Source: Lachnospiraceae bacterium
GTDB taxonomy: Bacteria > Bacillota > Clostridia > Lachnospirales > Lachnospiraceae
Assembly: GCA_017469935.1 (NCBI GenBank)
Contig: JAFUFL010000089.1
Span: forward strand, 1-40,732
Reading direction: 5' to 3'
DNA length: 40,732 bases
Of the stretch, positions 18,642 through 27,188 are shown one piece after another (the stretch's first letter is position 1; each line of letters opens with the position of its first letter). The notes under the pieces were generated by a model. It was not told where the DNA came from, searched no databases, and saw nothing but the letters and a program-made list of their open reading frames with translations. The position numbers and the translations under genes are program-made.

Positions 18642-19190
18642 ATGGGAGCTGTAGATGTTCTGTATGAGCGGTTCGAGAAGAATCTGCAGGCAGTAAACGG
18701 TAACAGCTGGCTGGCCGACAAGGCCGAAGCCGCAGGCATTATCGCTCAGGCCTACAAGGAAGAAGGGGTAGATTCCGTATGTATCGCAGAGTCACCGCTG
18801 CTTCAGGAGATCGGCCTGGCGAAAGCTCTTGCTGATGCCGGCATGGAAGTCTATACCGACCACCTTCGTCTTCATGCGGAGACCGCAAAGGGCGGCGTGC
18901 TGGAAGCACAGTGCGGTATTGCTGATCTTGGCAGTATTATTCAGCTGAGCGATGACATCGACAACCGGATCGTAGCCATCATGCCTGAATACTGTATCGG
19001 CGTAGTCAGACTCTCTGAGATTGTAGATGACTACGATGCAATGTTTGACAAACTCTGTTCGCTGGAGACTCTCCCGGCTTTCGTGGGCTTTATTACCGGA
19101 CCCAGCCGTACCGCCGATATCGAGTGCGTGAGTACGGTAGGCGTTCACGGTCCCCTGAAGCTTTCGATCGTCGTGATCAAGGATGTCTGA
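18642..19190 (+). CDS. lutC: LutC-like LUD-domain protein
   Basis: A 182-residue LUD-domain protein resembling LutC/YkgG, a subunit of the LutABC iron-sulfur lactate oxidation complex. The family blocks are VCIAESPLLQEIGLAKALADAG near the middle (in two parts), EAQCGIADLGSIIQLSDD, VAIMPEYCIGVVRLSEIV and FITGPSRTADIE; the last is the common LUD ending. It has no cysteine cluster itself. It opens a ten-gene run and is followed 38 bases later by a fused LutB-LutA. The ATG is preceded by AAAGGAG. Family assignment good; its role in lactate oxidation is supported by the lactate permease in the same run. Confidence 0.88.
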   Translation: MGAVDVLYERFEKNLQAVNGNSWLADKAEAAGIIAQAYKEEGVDSVCIAESPLLQEIGLAKALADAGMEVYTDHLRLHAETAKGGVLEAQCGIADLGSIIQLSDDIDNRIVAIMPEYCIGVVRLSEIVDDYDAMFDKLCSLETLPAFVGFITGPSRTADIECVSTVGVHGPLKLSIVVIKDV

Positions 19191-19228
19191 CAGATTTGAC
19201 AGATCGATAAGGGAAAGGAGGCAGCAGA

Positions 19229-21388
19229 ATGGCAAATGAAGCTTTGAAGCAGGAAATAAAGTCTGCTCTCAGTAATAAGACGCTTGGCAGGACACTCGGT
19301 ACGTTCTGTGAGACATATCCCGAGAGAAGACTGAAATCATATGAAGGCGTTGACTTTGAAGAGACCCGCGAGAATATCCGCAGAGTCAAGGGATACGCCG
19401 CCGATCACATCGATGAGATGATCGAGGAATTTACGAAGAACTGCACCGCCCGCGGCGGGCACGTCTTCCATGCGACCAGCGCTGATGAGGCGATCGAATT
19501 CGTCCGCAACCTGGTCAAGGAAAAAGGGGTTCAGACCATCGTCAAATCCAAATCGATGGCTTCCGAAGAGATCCACATGAACAAGATCCTGGGCGACGAC
19601 GGCGTCCTGGTACAGGAGACCGACCTGGGCGAGTTCATCATCGCTCTCGAAGGCAATACTCCCGTGCACATGGTCATGCCCGCTCTTCACCTGAACAAAG
19701 AGCAGGTGGCCGATCTTTTCACAGACTATACCAAAGTAGAGAACAAGCCGATCATTTCCGAAGAGGTAAAGACGGCTCGTAAAGTAATGAGAGACAAATT
19801 CACACATGCGGACATGGGTGTATCCGGTGCCAACGTGGCGGTTGCCGAGACCGGCACGGTCTTCACCATGACCAACGAAGGAAACGGCCGTATGGTCGGC
19901 ACGCTTCCCAAGATCCATCTGTATGTGTTCGGTATCGAGAAGTTCGTAAAGAGCCTGTCCGATGCACGCTATATTTTCAAAGCACTTCCCCGCAACGGCA
20001 CGGCCCAGAGACTGACCGCTTATCTGTCCCTGTACACCGGCGCAAACGAAGTAGTGCTCGACAAAGAGACCGACGAGAAGGGCCAGAAGGACTTCTACTG
20101 CGTGATTCTGGATGATCCGGGAAGACGCGAGATCCTCGCCGAAGAGTCCTTCAGAGAGATCTTCGACTGCATCCGCTGCGGCGCATGTCTTGACGTATGT
20201 CCCGCCTTCGCTCTGCTGGGCGGCCACGTATATGGAAGTAATGTCTATACCGGCGGTATCGGCACACTGCTGAGCCACTTCCTGGTATCCGAGGAGCGTG
20301 CGGAGCAGATCCAGAACATCTGCCTGCAGTGCGGAAGATGTAAGGAAGTCTGCGGCGGCGGCCTGCACATCCCGGAGATGATCATGAAGCTGCGTGAGCG
20401 CAGCATGGAGAAGCATCCCAACCCGACTTACAAGTTCGCTCTGGATGCTGTCAGCGACAGGAAACTCTTCCACTCCATGCTCCGCATCGCTTCGATCGCA
20501 CAGCCCGCATTTATGAAGCAGGGCCAGCCCATGATGCGCCATCTGCCCATGTTCCTGTCCGGTCTCTCCGAGGGAAGAAGCCTTCCCAAGATCGCCCAGG
20601 TTCCGTTCAGGGATGTATTCCCGACCATTGAGCAGGATGTCCCCAATCCTAAGGGCAAAATAGCGATCTTCACAGGGTGCCTTCTCGACTTCGTCTACAT
20701 TGACACCGCCAAGGCGGTCATCAAGGACCTCAACTCCATCGGCTATATCGTCGATATGCCCATGGGCCAGTCCTGCTGCGGCGCTCCCGCTACCTACATG
20801 GGCGACAGAGAGAACGCCAAAAAGACCGCGGAGCTCAACATCAACGCGATGGCGGCAGAAAACTACGATTACATCGTATCGGCCTGCCCGACCTGCACGC
20901 ACCAGCTCAGGGAGTACGAGCAGTTCTTCCAGGACGATCCCGAGATGCTCGCAAAGGCCAAAGAGCTCGGCGAGAAGAGCTATGACTTCTGCAAACTGTT
21001 CCACATGCTGGGCGGCCTCTCCGACGAGGGCGACGGCAAGGAACTCAATATTACATACCACGATTCCTGCCACCTCAAGAGATCCATGGGCGTGTTCAAG
21101 GAGCAGAGAGAACTGCTGACCCACACCAAGGGCGTCCATCTCACCGAGATGAAGGAAAGCGACAACTGCTGCGGATTCGGCGGAACCTACAGTATCAAGT
21201 TCCCCGAGGTGGCAGCTCCCATCCTCGAGCGCAAGGTCGAGCATATCAAAGAGACCGGTGCAGATACCGTCGCAGTGGACTGCCCCGGCTGCATGATGCA
21301 GATCAGCGGCGGACTCGATGCCAGAGACATCCCTGTCGATGTCAAGCACACCGCAGTCATCATCGCCGAGAAGAGAGGATTAATGTAA
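19229..21388 (+). CDS. lutBA: LutB-LutA fusion: LUD domain, dicluster ferredoxin and CCG domains
   Basis: A 719-residue protein joining what are usually two genes. Residues 1 to about 290 form the LUD domain of LutB (SKSMASEEIHMN, GVSGANVAVAETGTVF). Two 4Fe-4S motifs follow: CIRCGACLDVCP from residue 314 and CLQCGRCKEVC from 365. The rest is LutA-like with paired cysteine-rich CCG motifs: FTGCLLDF (Cys484), SCCGAPATY, ACPTCTHQL, YHDSCHLKR and DNCCGFGGTY. With LutC it would form a cytoplasmic lactate:acceptor oxidoreductase. Start follows AAAGGAGG. No frameshift is seen at the junction, so the fusion looks real. The electron acceptor is not fixed by sequence. Confidence 0.92.
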   Translation: MANEALKQEIKSALSNKTLGRTLGTFCETYPERRLKSYEGVDFEETRENIRRVKGYAADHIDEMIEEFTKNCTARGGHVFHATSADEAIEFVRNLVKEKGVQTIVKSKSMASEEIHMNKILGDDGVLVQETDLGEFIIALEGNTPVHMVMPALHLNKEQVADLFTDYTKVENKPIISEEVKTARKVMRDKFTHADMGVSGANVAVAETGTVFTMTNEGNGRMVGTLPKIHLYVFGIEKFVKSLSDARYIFKALPRNGTAQRLTAYLSLYTGANEVVLDKETDEKGQKDFYCVILDDPGRREILAEESFREIFDCIRCGACLDVCPAFALLGGHVYGSNVYTGGIGTLLSHFLVSEERAEQIQNICLQCGRCKEVCGGGLHIPEMIMKLRERSMEKHPNPTYKFALDAVSDRKLFHSMLRIASIAQPAFMKQGQPMMRHLPMFLSGLSEGRSLPKIAQVPFRDVFPTIEQDVPNPKGKIAIFTGCLLDFVYIDTAKAVIKDLNSIGYIVDMPMGQSCCGAPATYMGDRENAKKTAELNINAMAAENYDYIVSACPTCTHQLREYEQFFQDDPEMLAKAKELGEKSYDFCKLFHMLGGLSDEGDGKELNITYHDSCHLKRSMGVFKEQRELLTHTKGVHLTEMKESDNCCGFGGTYSIKFPEVAAPILERKVEHIKETGADTVAVDCPGCMMQISGGLDARDIPVDVKHTAVIIAEKRGLM

Positions 21389-21391
21389 AGA

Positions 21392-22354
21392 ATGATCAGT
21401 GACTGGATGGACAATGTCGAGTCCGACATCGCGAGGCTCACCGCACATCCTTACGCCGGTACGCCGGTGGGAGAAGTGCTGGACTGGGCCGCCTGTTCAA
21501 AGGGAAAACGGATTCGTCCCATGCTCCTCATCCTGAGCGCCATGTTCGGTCCGCGCTGTGAAGAGCGGCGCGCCCGTCTGTCGCTTTTAGCCGCCATGAC
21601 GGAGATCACCCATCTGGCCTCGCTCGTGCACGACGACATCGTAGACGACGCCCCTGTCCGCAGGGAAAAAGCTTCCGTACAGAAGAAATTCGGTAAGGAC
21701 GCAGCCGTCTACGCGGGAGATTTTCTCATCTCGCGCGTCATGTACACGCAGGCACAGGAGAATCTCCACGAGTCCGGCATGATCCTGGCAGGCGCCATCG
21801 GACAGATGTGCGCCGGCGAGATCGGCCAGGCCGGCTGCCGCTACCGGGAAGATGTGACGCTGCAGGAATACCTCTGCAATATCCGAGGCAAGACGACGGC
21901 CCTTTTCAAGGCCGCCTGCCGGATCGGCGCACTCGAGAGCGGATGCTCTCCCGCCGTGATCGAACAGCTGGACAAGCTGGGAGAGGCGCTCGGATGCATG
22001 TTCCAGTTCCGGGACGATCTGCTCGATTTTACGACAAATCAGGCGTGTATGGGCAAGGAGACGCACAAGGATTTCCGCGACGGCATTTACACGATGCCGG
22101 TGCTCATGGCAATGCGGAATTCCGAGGCCAGAGACAAGCTTCTGCCCATAATGCGCAGAAACCGCGAAGAAGGGATCGACAGGACACAGATCAGGGAAAT
22201 GGAAGAGATCGTGCGGGAGTACGGTGGCGTAGAGAAGACCAAGAAAGAGATCCTTCGCTATCGGAAACGGTGCGAAGAGATCCTCGCAGGGCTTCCTGCC
22301 GGAGCCGCCTCTTCCGGCCTTGACAAAATAGTAAAGAAATGCGCGCAGGTCTGA
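21392..22354 (+). CDS. Polyprenyl diphosphate synthase
   Basis: A 320-residue trans-prenyltransferase. The first Asp-rich motif DDIVDD is at residues 81-86 in SLVHDDIVDDAPVRR and the second is QFRDDLLDF near 208. GKRIRPML near residue 38 binds the isopentenyl substrate. It would lengthen the isoprenoid tail used for a quinone; chain length cannot be read reliably. It starts three bases after the LutBA stop with only a weak ribosome site, so translation is probably coupled. Its place directly before menA strongly suggests a HepT-like quinone-tail role rather than a cell-wall or sterol role. Confidence 0.93.
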   Translation: MISDWMDNVESDIARLTAHPYAGTPVGEVLDWAACSKGKRIRPMLLILSAMFGPRCEERRARLSLLAAMTEITHLASLVHDDIVDDAPVRREKASVQKKFGKDAAVYAGDFLISRVMYTQAQENLHESGMILAGAIGQMCAGEIGQAGCRYREDVTLQEYLCNIRGKTTALFKAACRIGALESGCSPAVIEQLDKLGEALGCMFQFRDDLLDFTTNQACMGKETHKDFRDGIYTMPVLMAMRNSEARDKLLPIMRRNREEGIDRTQIREMEEIVREYGGVEKTKKEILRYRKRCEEILAGLPAGAASSGLDKIVKKCAQV

Positions 22355-22410
22355 CCGGCCGGTGATGCGCGCAGGGCAAACAGGATATTTTTTTTGATGA
22401 AAGTGTTTTG

Positions 22411-23367
22411 ATGAGAGTTATGAACAGTTCCGACAACCGCACAAGCGGCATTCGATACAATGCGCTGACCCCAAAGCTCGCACTGCAGCTCGCGGCGCCC
22501 CACACCTGGGCCGCCTCCGTGTTCCCGTCTCTTTTCGGGATCCTGTACTGCATCTATCGATCTTTTGGCATAAGCGCCATAGAGGCCGCTCTTCTGTTGT
22601 CCGCCTGCGTGCTCATGCAGGCCGCTGTGAATACTTTCAATGATTATATGGATTTTGTAAAAGGCACTGACAGCCTGGAGGACAATCTTGAGAAGGAGGA
22701 CGCCGTTCTTCTGTACGCAGGCGTCGACCCGCATCAGGTCAGGAACCTGGCCTTCGCCTTTCTCGGGACGGCGGCTCTGATCGGAATCGGTTTTACCGTA
22801 AAGAGCGGACCGCTTCCTCTTGCGATCGGCCTTCTGGGCGGACTGATCGTGCTGCTCTACTCCGGAGGCCCGCTGCCGATCTCCTATCTCCCGATCGGAG
22901 AGATCACGTCGGGTGTCGTGATGGGCGCTCTGATCCCGCTGGGGATCACGGCGGCCGTTACAGGCAGCTTTCATCCGGAGATCCTGCCCCTCACTCTCCC
23001 CCTTGTCACGGGGATCGGTCTCATCATGATGACCAACAACACCTGTGACATCGAGAAGGACCTGAAGGCGGGAAGGAGAACATTTTCGGGCTGCATCGGA
23101 AGAGCGAAAGCCGTGCGCGTATACCGGCTCGCGGTGATCCTCTGGATGCTCCTCATCGCCCTTGACGGCGCCCTCCTGGGCCGCGCGCCCCTTACGGCCG
23201 CGCTCCTCGGAGTCGCCGCCGCCTACATTCCGGCTTACCGCTTTCTGATGCGCTCCCCGCTCCTTCAGAGCACGCGGGTCGCGCAGATGAAAGGGATCCT
23301 GAAGGCAAATATCTGCAGCGGCATCGTCTGCCTGGCCATTCTGCTGGCGGCGATCGCGACCGGATGA
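22411..23367 (+). CDS. menA: MenA-like 1,4-dihydroxy-2-naphthoate prenyltransferase
   Basis: A UbiA-family membrane prenyltransferase of about 318 residues with eight or nine hydrophobic segments. The two Asp-rich motifs are NTFNDYMD (residues 74-81) and NNTCDIEKD (near 209), and LYSGGPLPISYLPIGEI is typical of the MenA branch. It would attach the prenyl tail to dihydroxynaphthoate. No start has a good ribosome site; TTG-22408, ATG-22411 and ATG-22420 are all possible. Its stop overlaps the menG start by four bases. Substrate assignment rests on sequence resemblance plus the adjacent prenyl synthase and methyltransferase. Confidence 0.88.
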   Translation: MRVMNSSDNRTSGIRYNALTPKLALQLAAPHTWAASVFPSLFGILYCIYRSFGISAIEAALLLSACVLMQAAVNTFNDYMDFVKGTDSLEDNLEKEDAVLLYAGVDPHQVRNLAFAFLGTAALIGIGFTVKSGPLPLAIGLLGGLIVLLYSGGPLPISYLPIGEITSGVVMGALIPLGITAAVTGSFHPEILPLTLPLVTGIGLIMMTNNTCDIEKDLKAGRRTFSGCIGRAKAVRVYRLAVILWMLLIALDGALLGRAPLTAALLGVAAAYIPAYRFLMRSPLLQSTRVAQMKGILKANICSGIVCLAILLAAIATG

Positions 23368-24122
23368 AAAAAGTGAGGTACAGATCAATGCGTTCTGCAC
23401 AGAACCTGACAGAGGAAGAAAAACAGGATAAAGTCTTCCGCGTCTTCGAGACGATCGCGAGCGGGTATGACAGGGCGAATGTGAGGATCAGCCTCGGCAT
23501 GCAGGATTCCTGGAAAGAAATGCTGATCCGGGAAGCGGTCCGGCGCCCTCGAAACAGGGTGCTCGACCTGTGCACCGGGACCGGAGATATTGCCATCGGT
23601 ATTGCAAAGGCCGATGCAAAATGCAGAATAACCGGCATGGATTTTTCCCCTTCTATGCTCAGGGTCGCTGCCCGCAAGGCGAGACGGCTCGGAATCACGA
23701 ACATAAGGTGGAGAAAAGGAAATGCCATGAAAATCCCTTGCGGCGATGCATATTTTGACGCCGTGAGCATATCGTTCGGACTGCGCAACTGCGCGGACCC
23801 GCAGCAGGTACTGGAGGAGATCTTCCGGGTGCTGCGGCCGGGAGGAGAGATCCTGTGTCTGGAATCCTTCGTCCCGGACAGTCCCGCGGTGAAGCCTTTC
23901 TACCGGCTCTATTTCGGCAGGATCATGCCCCTCCTGGGAGGCGGACGGTCCAAGCGGAAAGAGTACGAGTGGCTGCAGGAGTCAACAGAGAGCTTCCTGC
24001 GCGCGAAGGAGTTGTTACAGCTCATGCGAAGGTGCGGATTTGTCGATGTCAGAGTCAGGCGCAGAATGATGGGCGCCTGCGCGCTGCACGTCGCTGTGAA
24101 GCCCGCCTGCATGAAACAGTAA
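23364..24122 (+). CDS. menG: MenG/UbiE quinone C-methyltransferase
   Basis: A 252-residue class I SAM methyltransferase of the MenG/UbiE family. Motif I is VLDLCTGTGDIAIG, preceded by FETIASGYDRANVRISLG, and followed by MDFSPSMLRVA and SISFGLRNCADP, all UbiE landmarks; the ending MMGACALHVAVKP fits too. It would methylate demethylmenaquinone to menaquinone. Overlapping start with menA (ATGA). The protein is rather basic, as expected of an enzyme acting on a membrane lipid. Confidence 0.92.
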   Translation: MKKVRYRSMRSAQNLTEEEKQDKVFRVFETIASGYDRANVRISLGMQDSWKEMLIREAVRRPRNRVLDLCTGTGDIAIGIAKADAKCRITGMDFSPSMLRVAARKARRLGITNIRWRKGNAMKIPCGDAYFDAVSISFGLRNCADPQQVLEEIFRVLRPGGEILCLESFVPDSPAVKPFYRLYFGRIMPLLGGGRSKRKEYEWLQESTESFLRAKELLQLMRRCGFVDVRVRRRMMGACALHVAVKPACMKQ

Positions 24123-24223
24123 GAAGTCCGATCGATCATCATTCAACAGCGGCAAGGGGCGTGCCCGCACTGCCCTGCGCCCGGAAACCGACGAACGAAC
24201 CACGCAAGGAGGTTTTGGTAGAT

Positions 24224-25516
24224 ATGAGTGAAGAAAAATTTGATGCCATAATTGTTGGCGGAGGTCTGGCAGGACTCACAGCCGCGTACTGTCTGGCACA
24301 GGCGGAGATGGAAGTTCTTGTCATTGAAAGAGGTACTTTCTGCGGTTCCAAGAACGTGACCGGAGGAAGGATCTACACACACAGTCTCGAGAAAGTGATG
24401 CCCGGTTTTGCCGAGGAAGCGCCTCTTGAGAGAAAGGTCACCAAAGAGCGCGTCGCTCTGATGACAGAGAAAGGCGTAGTGAACATCGAGTATGCGTCCG
24501 GCAAGCCTGACACACCGGAAACGGCTTCCTACACGGTGCTTCGCAGCAAATTCGACAAGTGGTTTGCGGAGAAGTGCGAGGAAGTCGGTGCTATGATGGT
24601 TCCCGGCATCCGTGTCGACTCGCTGATCAAGGACGGCGACAAGATCGTCGGCATCGACGCCGGCGGCGAAGAGATGTACGCCGATGTAGTGATCCTTGCA
24701 GACGGCGTTAACTCCCTTCTGGCCCAGTCCATCGGCCTCAAGCCCGAGCTCAAGCCCGAGCAGGTGGCCGTCGGCTGTAAGGAAGTCATCCAGCTGGGTG
24801 AGGACGTGATCAATCAGCGCTTCGGCCTGGAAGGCAATGACGGCTTGTCCATGCTTGTGGCGGGCGATCCCACCGTCGGCAATATCGGCGGCGGATTCCT
24901 CTACACCAATAAGGACAGCGTCTCCATCGGTATCGTCGCTACCTGCAGCGATATCGGCCGCGTAGACGTCTCCATCCCGGATATGCTGGAGCGCTTCAAG
25001 AACCACCCTTCCATCGAGCCCCTGATCAAGGGCGGGCTTCCGCTGGAGTATTCCGCACACCTGGTTCCCGAGGGCGGATTTGACATGATCCCCAAGCTGT
25101 ATGACAACGGCGTTCTGGTGACCGGTGATGCAGCTGCCTTCGTGATCAACCTCGGCTACACGGTCCGCGGCATGGACTTCGCCGTGGAGTCCGGAAGACT
25201 GGCCGCAGAGGCAGTGATCCGCGCTAAAGCGGCGGATGATTTCAGCGCCAAATCTCTCGCTTACTATCAGAAGCTTGTGGAGAACAGCTTCATCTATACG
25301 GATATGAAGCAGTACCGCAACTTCCCCAAGCTCCTTGAGCGCCATGAGATCTTCAACGATGTGCCTGAGATCGCCGACGTTCTCTTCGACAGGCTCTTCA
25401 GAGTGGACGGCAAAAAGCCCGTGTCTCTGCCGATGTTCGCCATCGATGAGATCGCGAAGCGCACCAGCGCCTCCAAGCTCCTCGAGCTTGTCATGGTCGC
25501 CCTTGACGCATTATAA
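24224..25516 (+). CDS. fixC: FixC-like electron transfer flavoprotein:quinone oxidoreductase
   Basis: A 430-residue FAD protein of the FixC/ETF-QO family. The dinucleotide motif VGGGLAGLTAAYCLAQ is at residues 12-27; the second FAD block is GVLVTGDAAAFVINLGYTVRG then MDFAVESGRLAAEA. It would take electrons from an electron transfer flavoprotein and pass them to a membrane quinone. The next gene is its ferredoxin-like partner FixX. FixA/FixB (EtfBA) are absent here. The ATG at 24224 follows AAGGAGG at a longish 11 bases; the frame is open to 23855 but the family start is here. A 100-base gap separates it from menG. Confidence 0.92.
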   Translation: MSEEKFDAIIVGGGLAGLTAAYCLAQAEMEVLVIERGTFCGSKNVTGGRIYTHSLEKVMPGFAEEAPLERKVTKERVALMTEKGVVNIEYASGKPDTPETASYTVLRSKFDKWFAEKCEEVGAMMVPGIRVDSLIKDGDKIVGIDAGGEEMYADVVILADGVNSLLAQSIGLKPELKPEQVAVGCKEVIQLGEDVINQRFGLEGNDGLSMLVAGDPTVGNIGGGFLYTNKDSVSIGIVATCSDIGRVDVSIPDMLERFKNHPSIEPLIKGGLPLEYSAHLVPEGGFDMIPKLYDNGVLVTGDAAAFVINLGYTVRGMDFAVESGRLAAEAVIRAKAADDFSAKSLAYYQKLVENSFIYTDMKQYRNFPKLLERHEIFNDVPEIADVLFDRLFRVDGKKPVSLPMFAIDEIAKRTSASKLLELVMVALDAL

Positions 25517-25539
25517 GAGACAGGAAGGAGGAAACCAAA

Positions 25540-25827
25540 ATGGCAAAAAAAGTTCCTGTAGATGACAAACTGGGCTATAACAATTTTCATACCGACGAGA
25601 GCTATGCCCATATTGAGATCAACAGTGATTTTAAGGATGAGGAAGAGATCCGCAAGGTCGTCCTCGCCTGCCCCGCTGAGCTCTACAAATACGAGAACGG
25701 TGAACTCGCTTTCAATCACGAGGGCTGCCTTGAGTGCGGCACCTGCCGTGTCGTCTCCGGCGGCAAAGTAGTGAAGAGCTGGAATCACCCTTACGGAGAA
25801 ATGGGTGTGACCTATATGCAGGGTTGA
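25540..25827 (+). CDS. fixX: FixX-like ferredoxin
   Basis: A 95-residue ferredoxin-like protein of the FixX family. Cys44 (ACPAELY) and the group C63-x2-C66-x2-C69 in GCLECGTCR give four ligands for one 4Fe-4S cluster, the normal FixX pattern. It acts with FixC in electron transfer to the quinone pool; in larger ETF-QO proteins the same domain is fused to the C-terminus. The start follows AAGGAGG with good spacing, 23 bases after fixC. A long hairpin lies between it and the next gene. Confidence 0.92.
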   Translation: MAKKVPVDDKLGYNNFHTDESYAHIEINSDFKDEEEIRKVVLACPAELYKYENGELAFNHEGCLECGTCRVVSGGKVVKSWNHPYGEMGVTYMQG

Positions 25828-25878
25828 CCTGCGGCACAGGGCGTAACTTTTCGCCCGTACTTTAAGTAAAACAAGCCC

Positions 25879-25925
25879 TCCGGGGATCACCGGTTCGGCC
25901 TTTTGGCCGGACAGCGGTCCCCGGA
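25879..25925 (+). other. Intercistronic hairpin between fixX and the first ArsA-like gene
   Basis: TCCGGGGA (25879-25886) pairs with TCCCCGGA (25918-25925). Inside, TTCGGCC and GGCCGGA close a TTTT loop. No T-run follows, so it looks more like an RNA-processing or stability element than a terminator. Confidence 0.65.
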
Positions 25926-25982
25926 GCAAGGTTGTCGTTTATCTTTAGAGGGGGCCTCCCCCTGAGAGCAATTGAGGCAGGA

Positions 25983-27188
25983 ATGGGCAGAATCATTATT
26001 TTTACCGGAAAAGGCGGCGTAGGCAAGACGAGCATCATCTCGGCCCACGCGCTGCGCGCTGCTCGCAGCGGAATGAAAACACTTCTGGTGAGTGCCGACA
26101 TGGCGCATAACCTGGGAGATCTCTTCGAGACAGAGACGGGCGGGGAATTTGTCAGCCCCACTGCCAATCTCACACTCCTGGAACTGGACCCGGGAAAGAT
26201 CATGCGCGAGCACTACCCTGACCTGAACCGCTCTCTTCTGGAGATGCTCGGCGGCTCCATGAGCCGCGCGGCAGGAAGCGTTAACAGTGAGTTCATGATC
26301 CCCGGCTTTGAGGATCTGTTCATGCTGCTGGGGATCCGCGATCTGTATAAGAGCGGCGAATATGACCTTCTTCTTGTAGACTGCGCGCCGTCCGGCGAGA
26401 CATTATCCCTCCTCAAGCTCCCGGAGCTTCTGGAGTGGTATATGGAGAAATTCTTTCCCGTCGGCAAGTTCATGACGCGGGTTCTCTCCCCCGTCTCCAA
26501 CGCGCTCTACAAAGTCAGGCTCCCCGACAGCACGGCGATGGACCAGGTCTCCCTGATGCACCGAAACCTCGTTGACCCTCAGGAACTTCTCAAGGACCCG
26601 CAGGTGACTACCGTCCGCCTGATCACGCTCCCCGAGAAAATGGTGGTCGAAGAGACCAAGAGAACCTACATGTACCTGAATCTGTACGGCTACCGGGTCG
26701 AGCGCGTCTTTATTAACCGCGTGCTCCCTCCCATGCCGGATAATCCTTTTATGGACAGCTGGCACGGGATCCAGAAGACGTACATCGAGGAGGTGGAACG
26801 TGTGTTTTCACACATTCCGGTCACCCGGATTCCCTGGTTTCCCGAGGAGATCAAAGGCCTCGAAGCGGTGGAGAGACTGAGCCGCTGTCTGCCGGACAAT
26901 GAGGTTCTCTTTGCGCCGGCCGACACGGAATCGTCCGCGCAGGCCTCGGAGACCTATGAGATCACGCCGGAAGGGTGCTGCCTCAGCCTGTATATGCCCG
27001 GTGCCGAAAGCGTATCCGTTCAGGTCTGCGGCCGCGATCTGGATATAAAGACGGCAAACGTTCTGCGGAAGATCCCCCTGCCCGCAGTTCTGTACAGGGC
27101 AGAAATCCTTAAGACACAGCTCACCGACGGCTTTCTTAAAGTGTACTTCCGTTATTCCAGCGAAGACAAAGCAGAGGGACAATTATGA
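25983..27188 (+). CDS. ArsA/Get3-family ATPase with alpha-crystallin-like C-terminus (copy 1)
   Basis: A 401-residue ATPase. The deviant P-loop GKGGVGKT is at residues 9-16, switch I is SADMAHNLGD (Asp39), switch II is DCAPSGETLSLL (Asp133), all in the ArsA/Get3 form. The last ~80 residues (CCLSLYMPGAESVSVQVCGRD, split by me at 20, and LKVYFRY) look like the ArsA_HSP20 alpha-crystallin-like domain found in the Get3d group. There is no CxxC zinc motif and no second ATPase half, unlike arsenite-pump ArsA. No arsenic genes are nearby. It may insert or chaperone a membrane or cofactor-binding protein, but this is inference. Start chosen at the conserved MGRIIIF; overlaps copy 2 by four bases. Confidence 0.88.
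   Translation: MGRIIIFTGKGGVGKTSIISAHALRAARSGMKTLLVSADMAHNLGDLFETETGGEFVSPTANLTLLELDPGKIMREHYPDLNRSLLEMLGGSMSRAAGSVNSEFMIPGFEDLFMLLGIRDLYKSGEYDLLLVDCAPSGETLSLLKLPELLEWYMEKFFPVGKFMTRVLSPVSNALYKVRLPDSTAMDQVSLMHRNLVDPQELLKDPQVTTVRLITLPEKMVVEETKRTYMYLNLYGYRVERVFINRVLPPMPDNPFMDSWHGIQKTYIEEVERVFSHIPVTRIPWFPEEIKGLEAVERLSRCLPDNEVLFAPADTESSAQASETYEITPEGCCLSLYMPGAESVSVQVCGRDLDIKTANVLRKIPLPAVLYRAEILKTQLTDGFLKVYFRYSSEDKAEGQL

Noticed and set aside
19337-21349. Minus-strand ORF of 670 codons opposite lutBA
   Set aside because: The plus strand has all cysteine motifs; the antisense frame has no domain or ribosome site.
24143-25345. Minus-strand ORF of 400 codons opposite fixC
   Set aside because: Shadow of the FAD protein; no features of its own.
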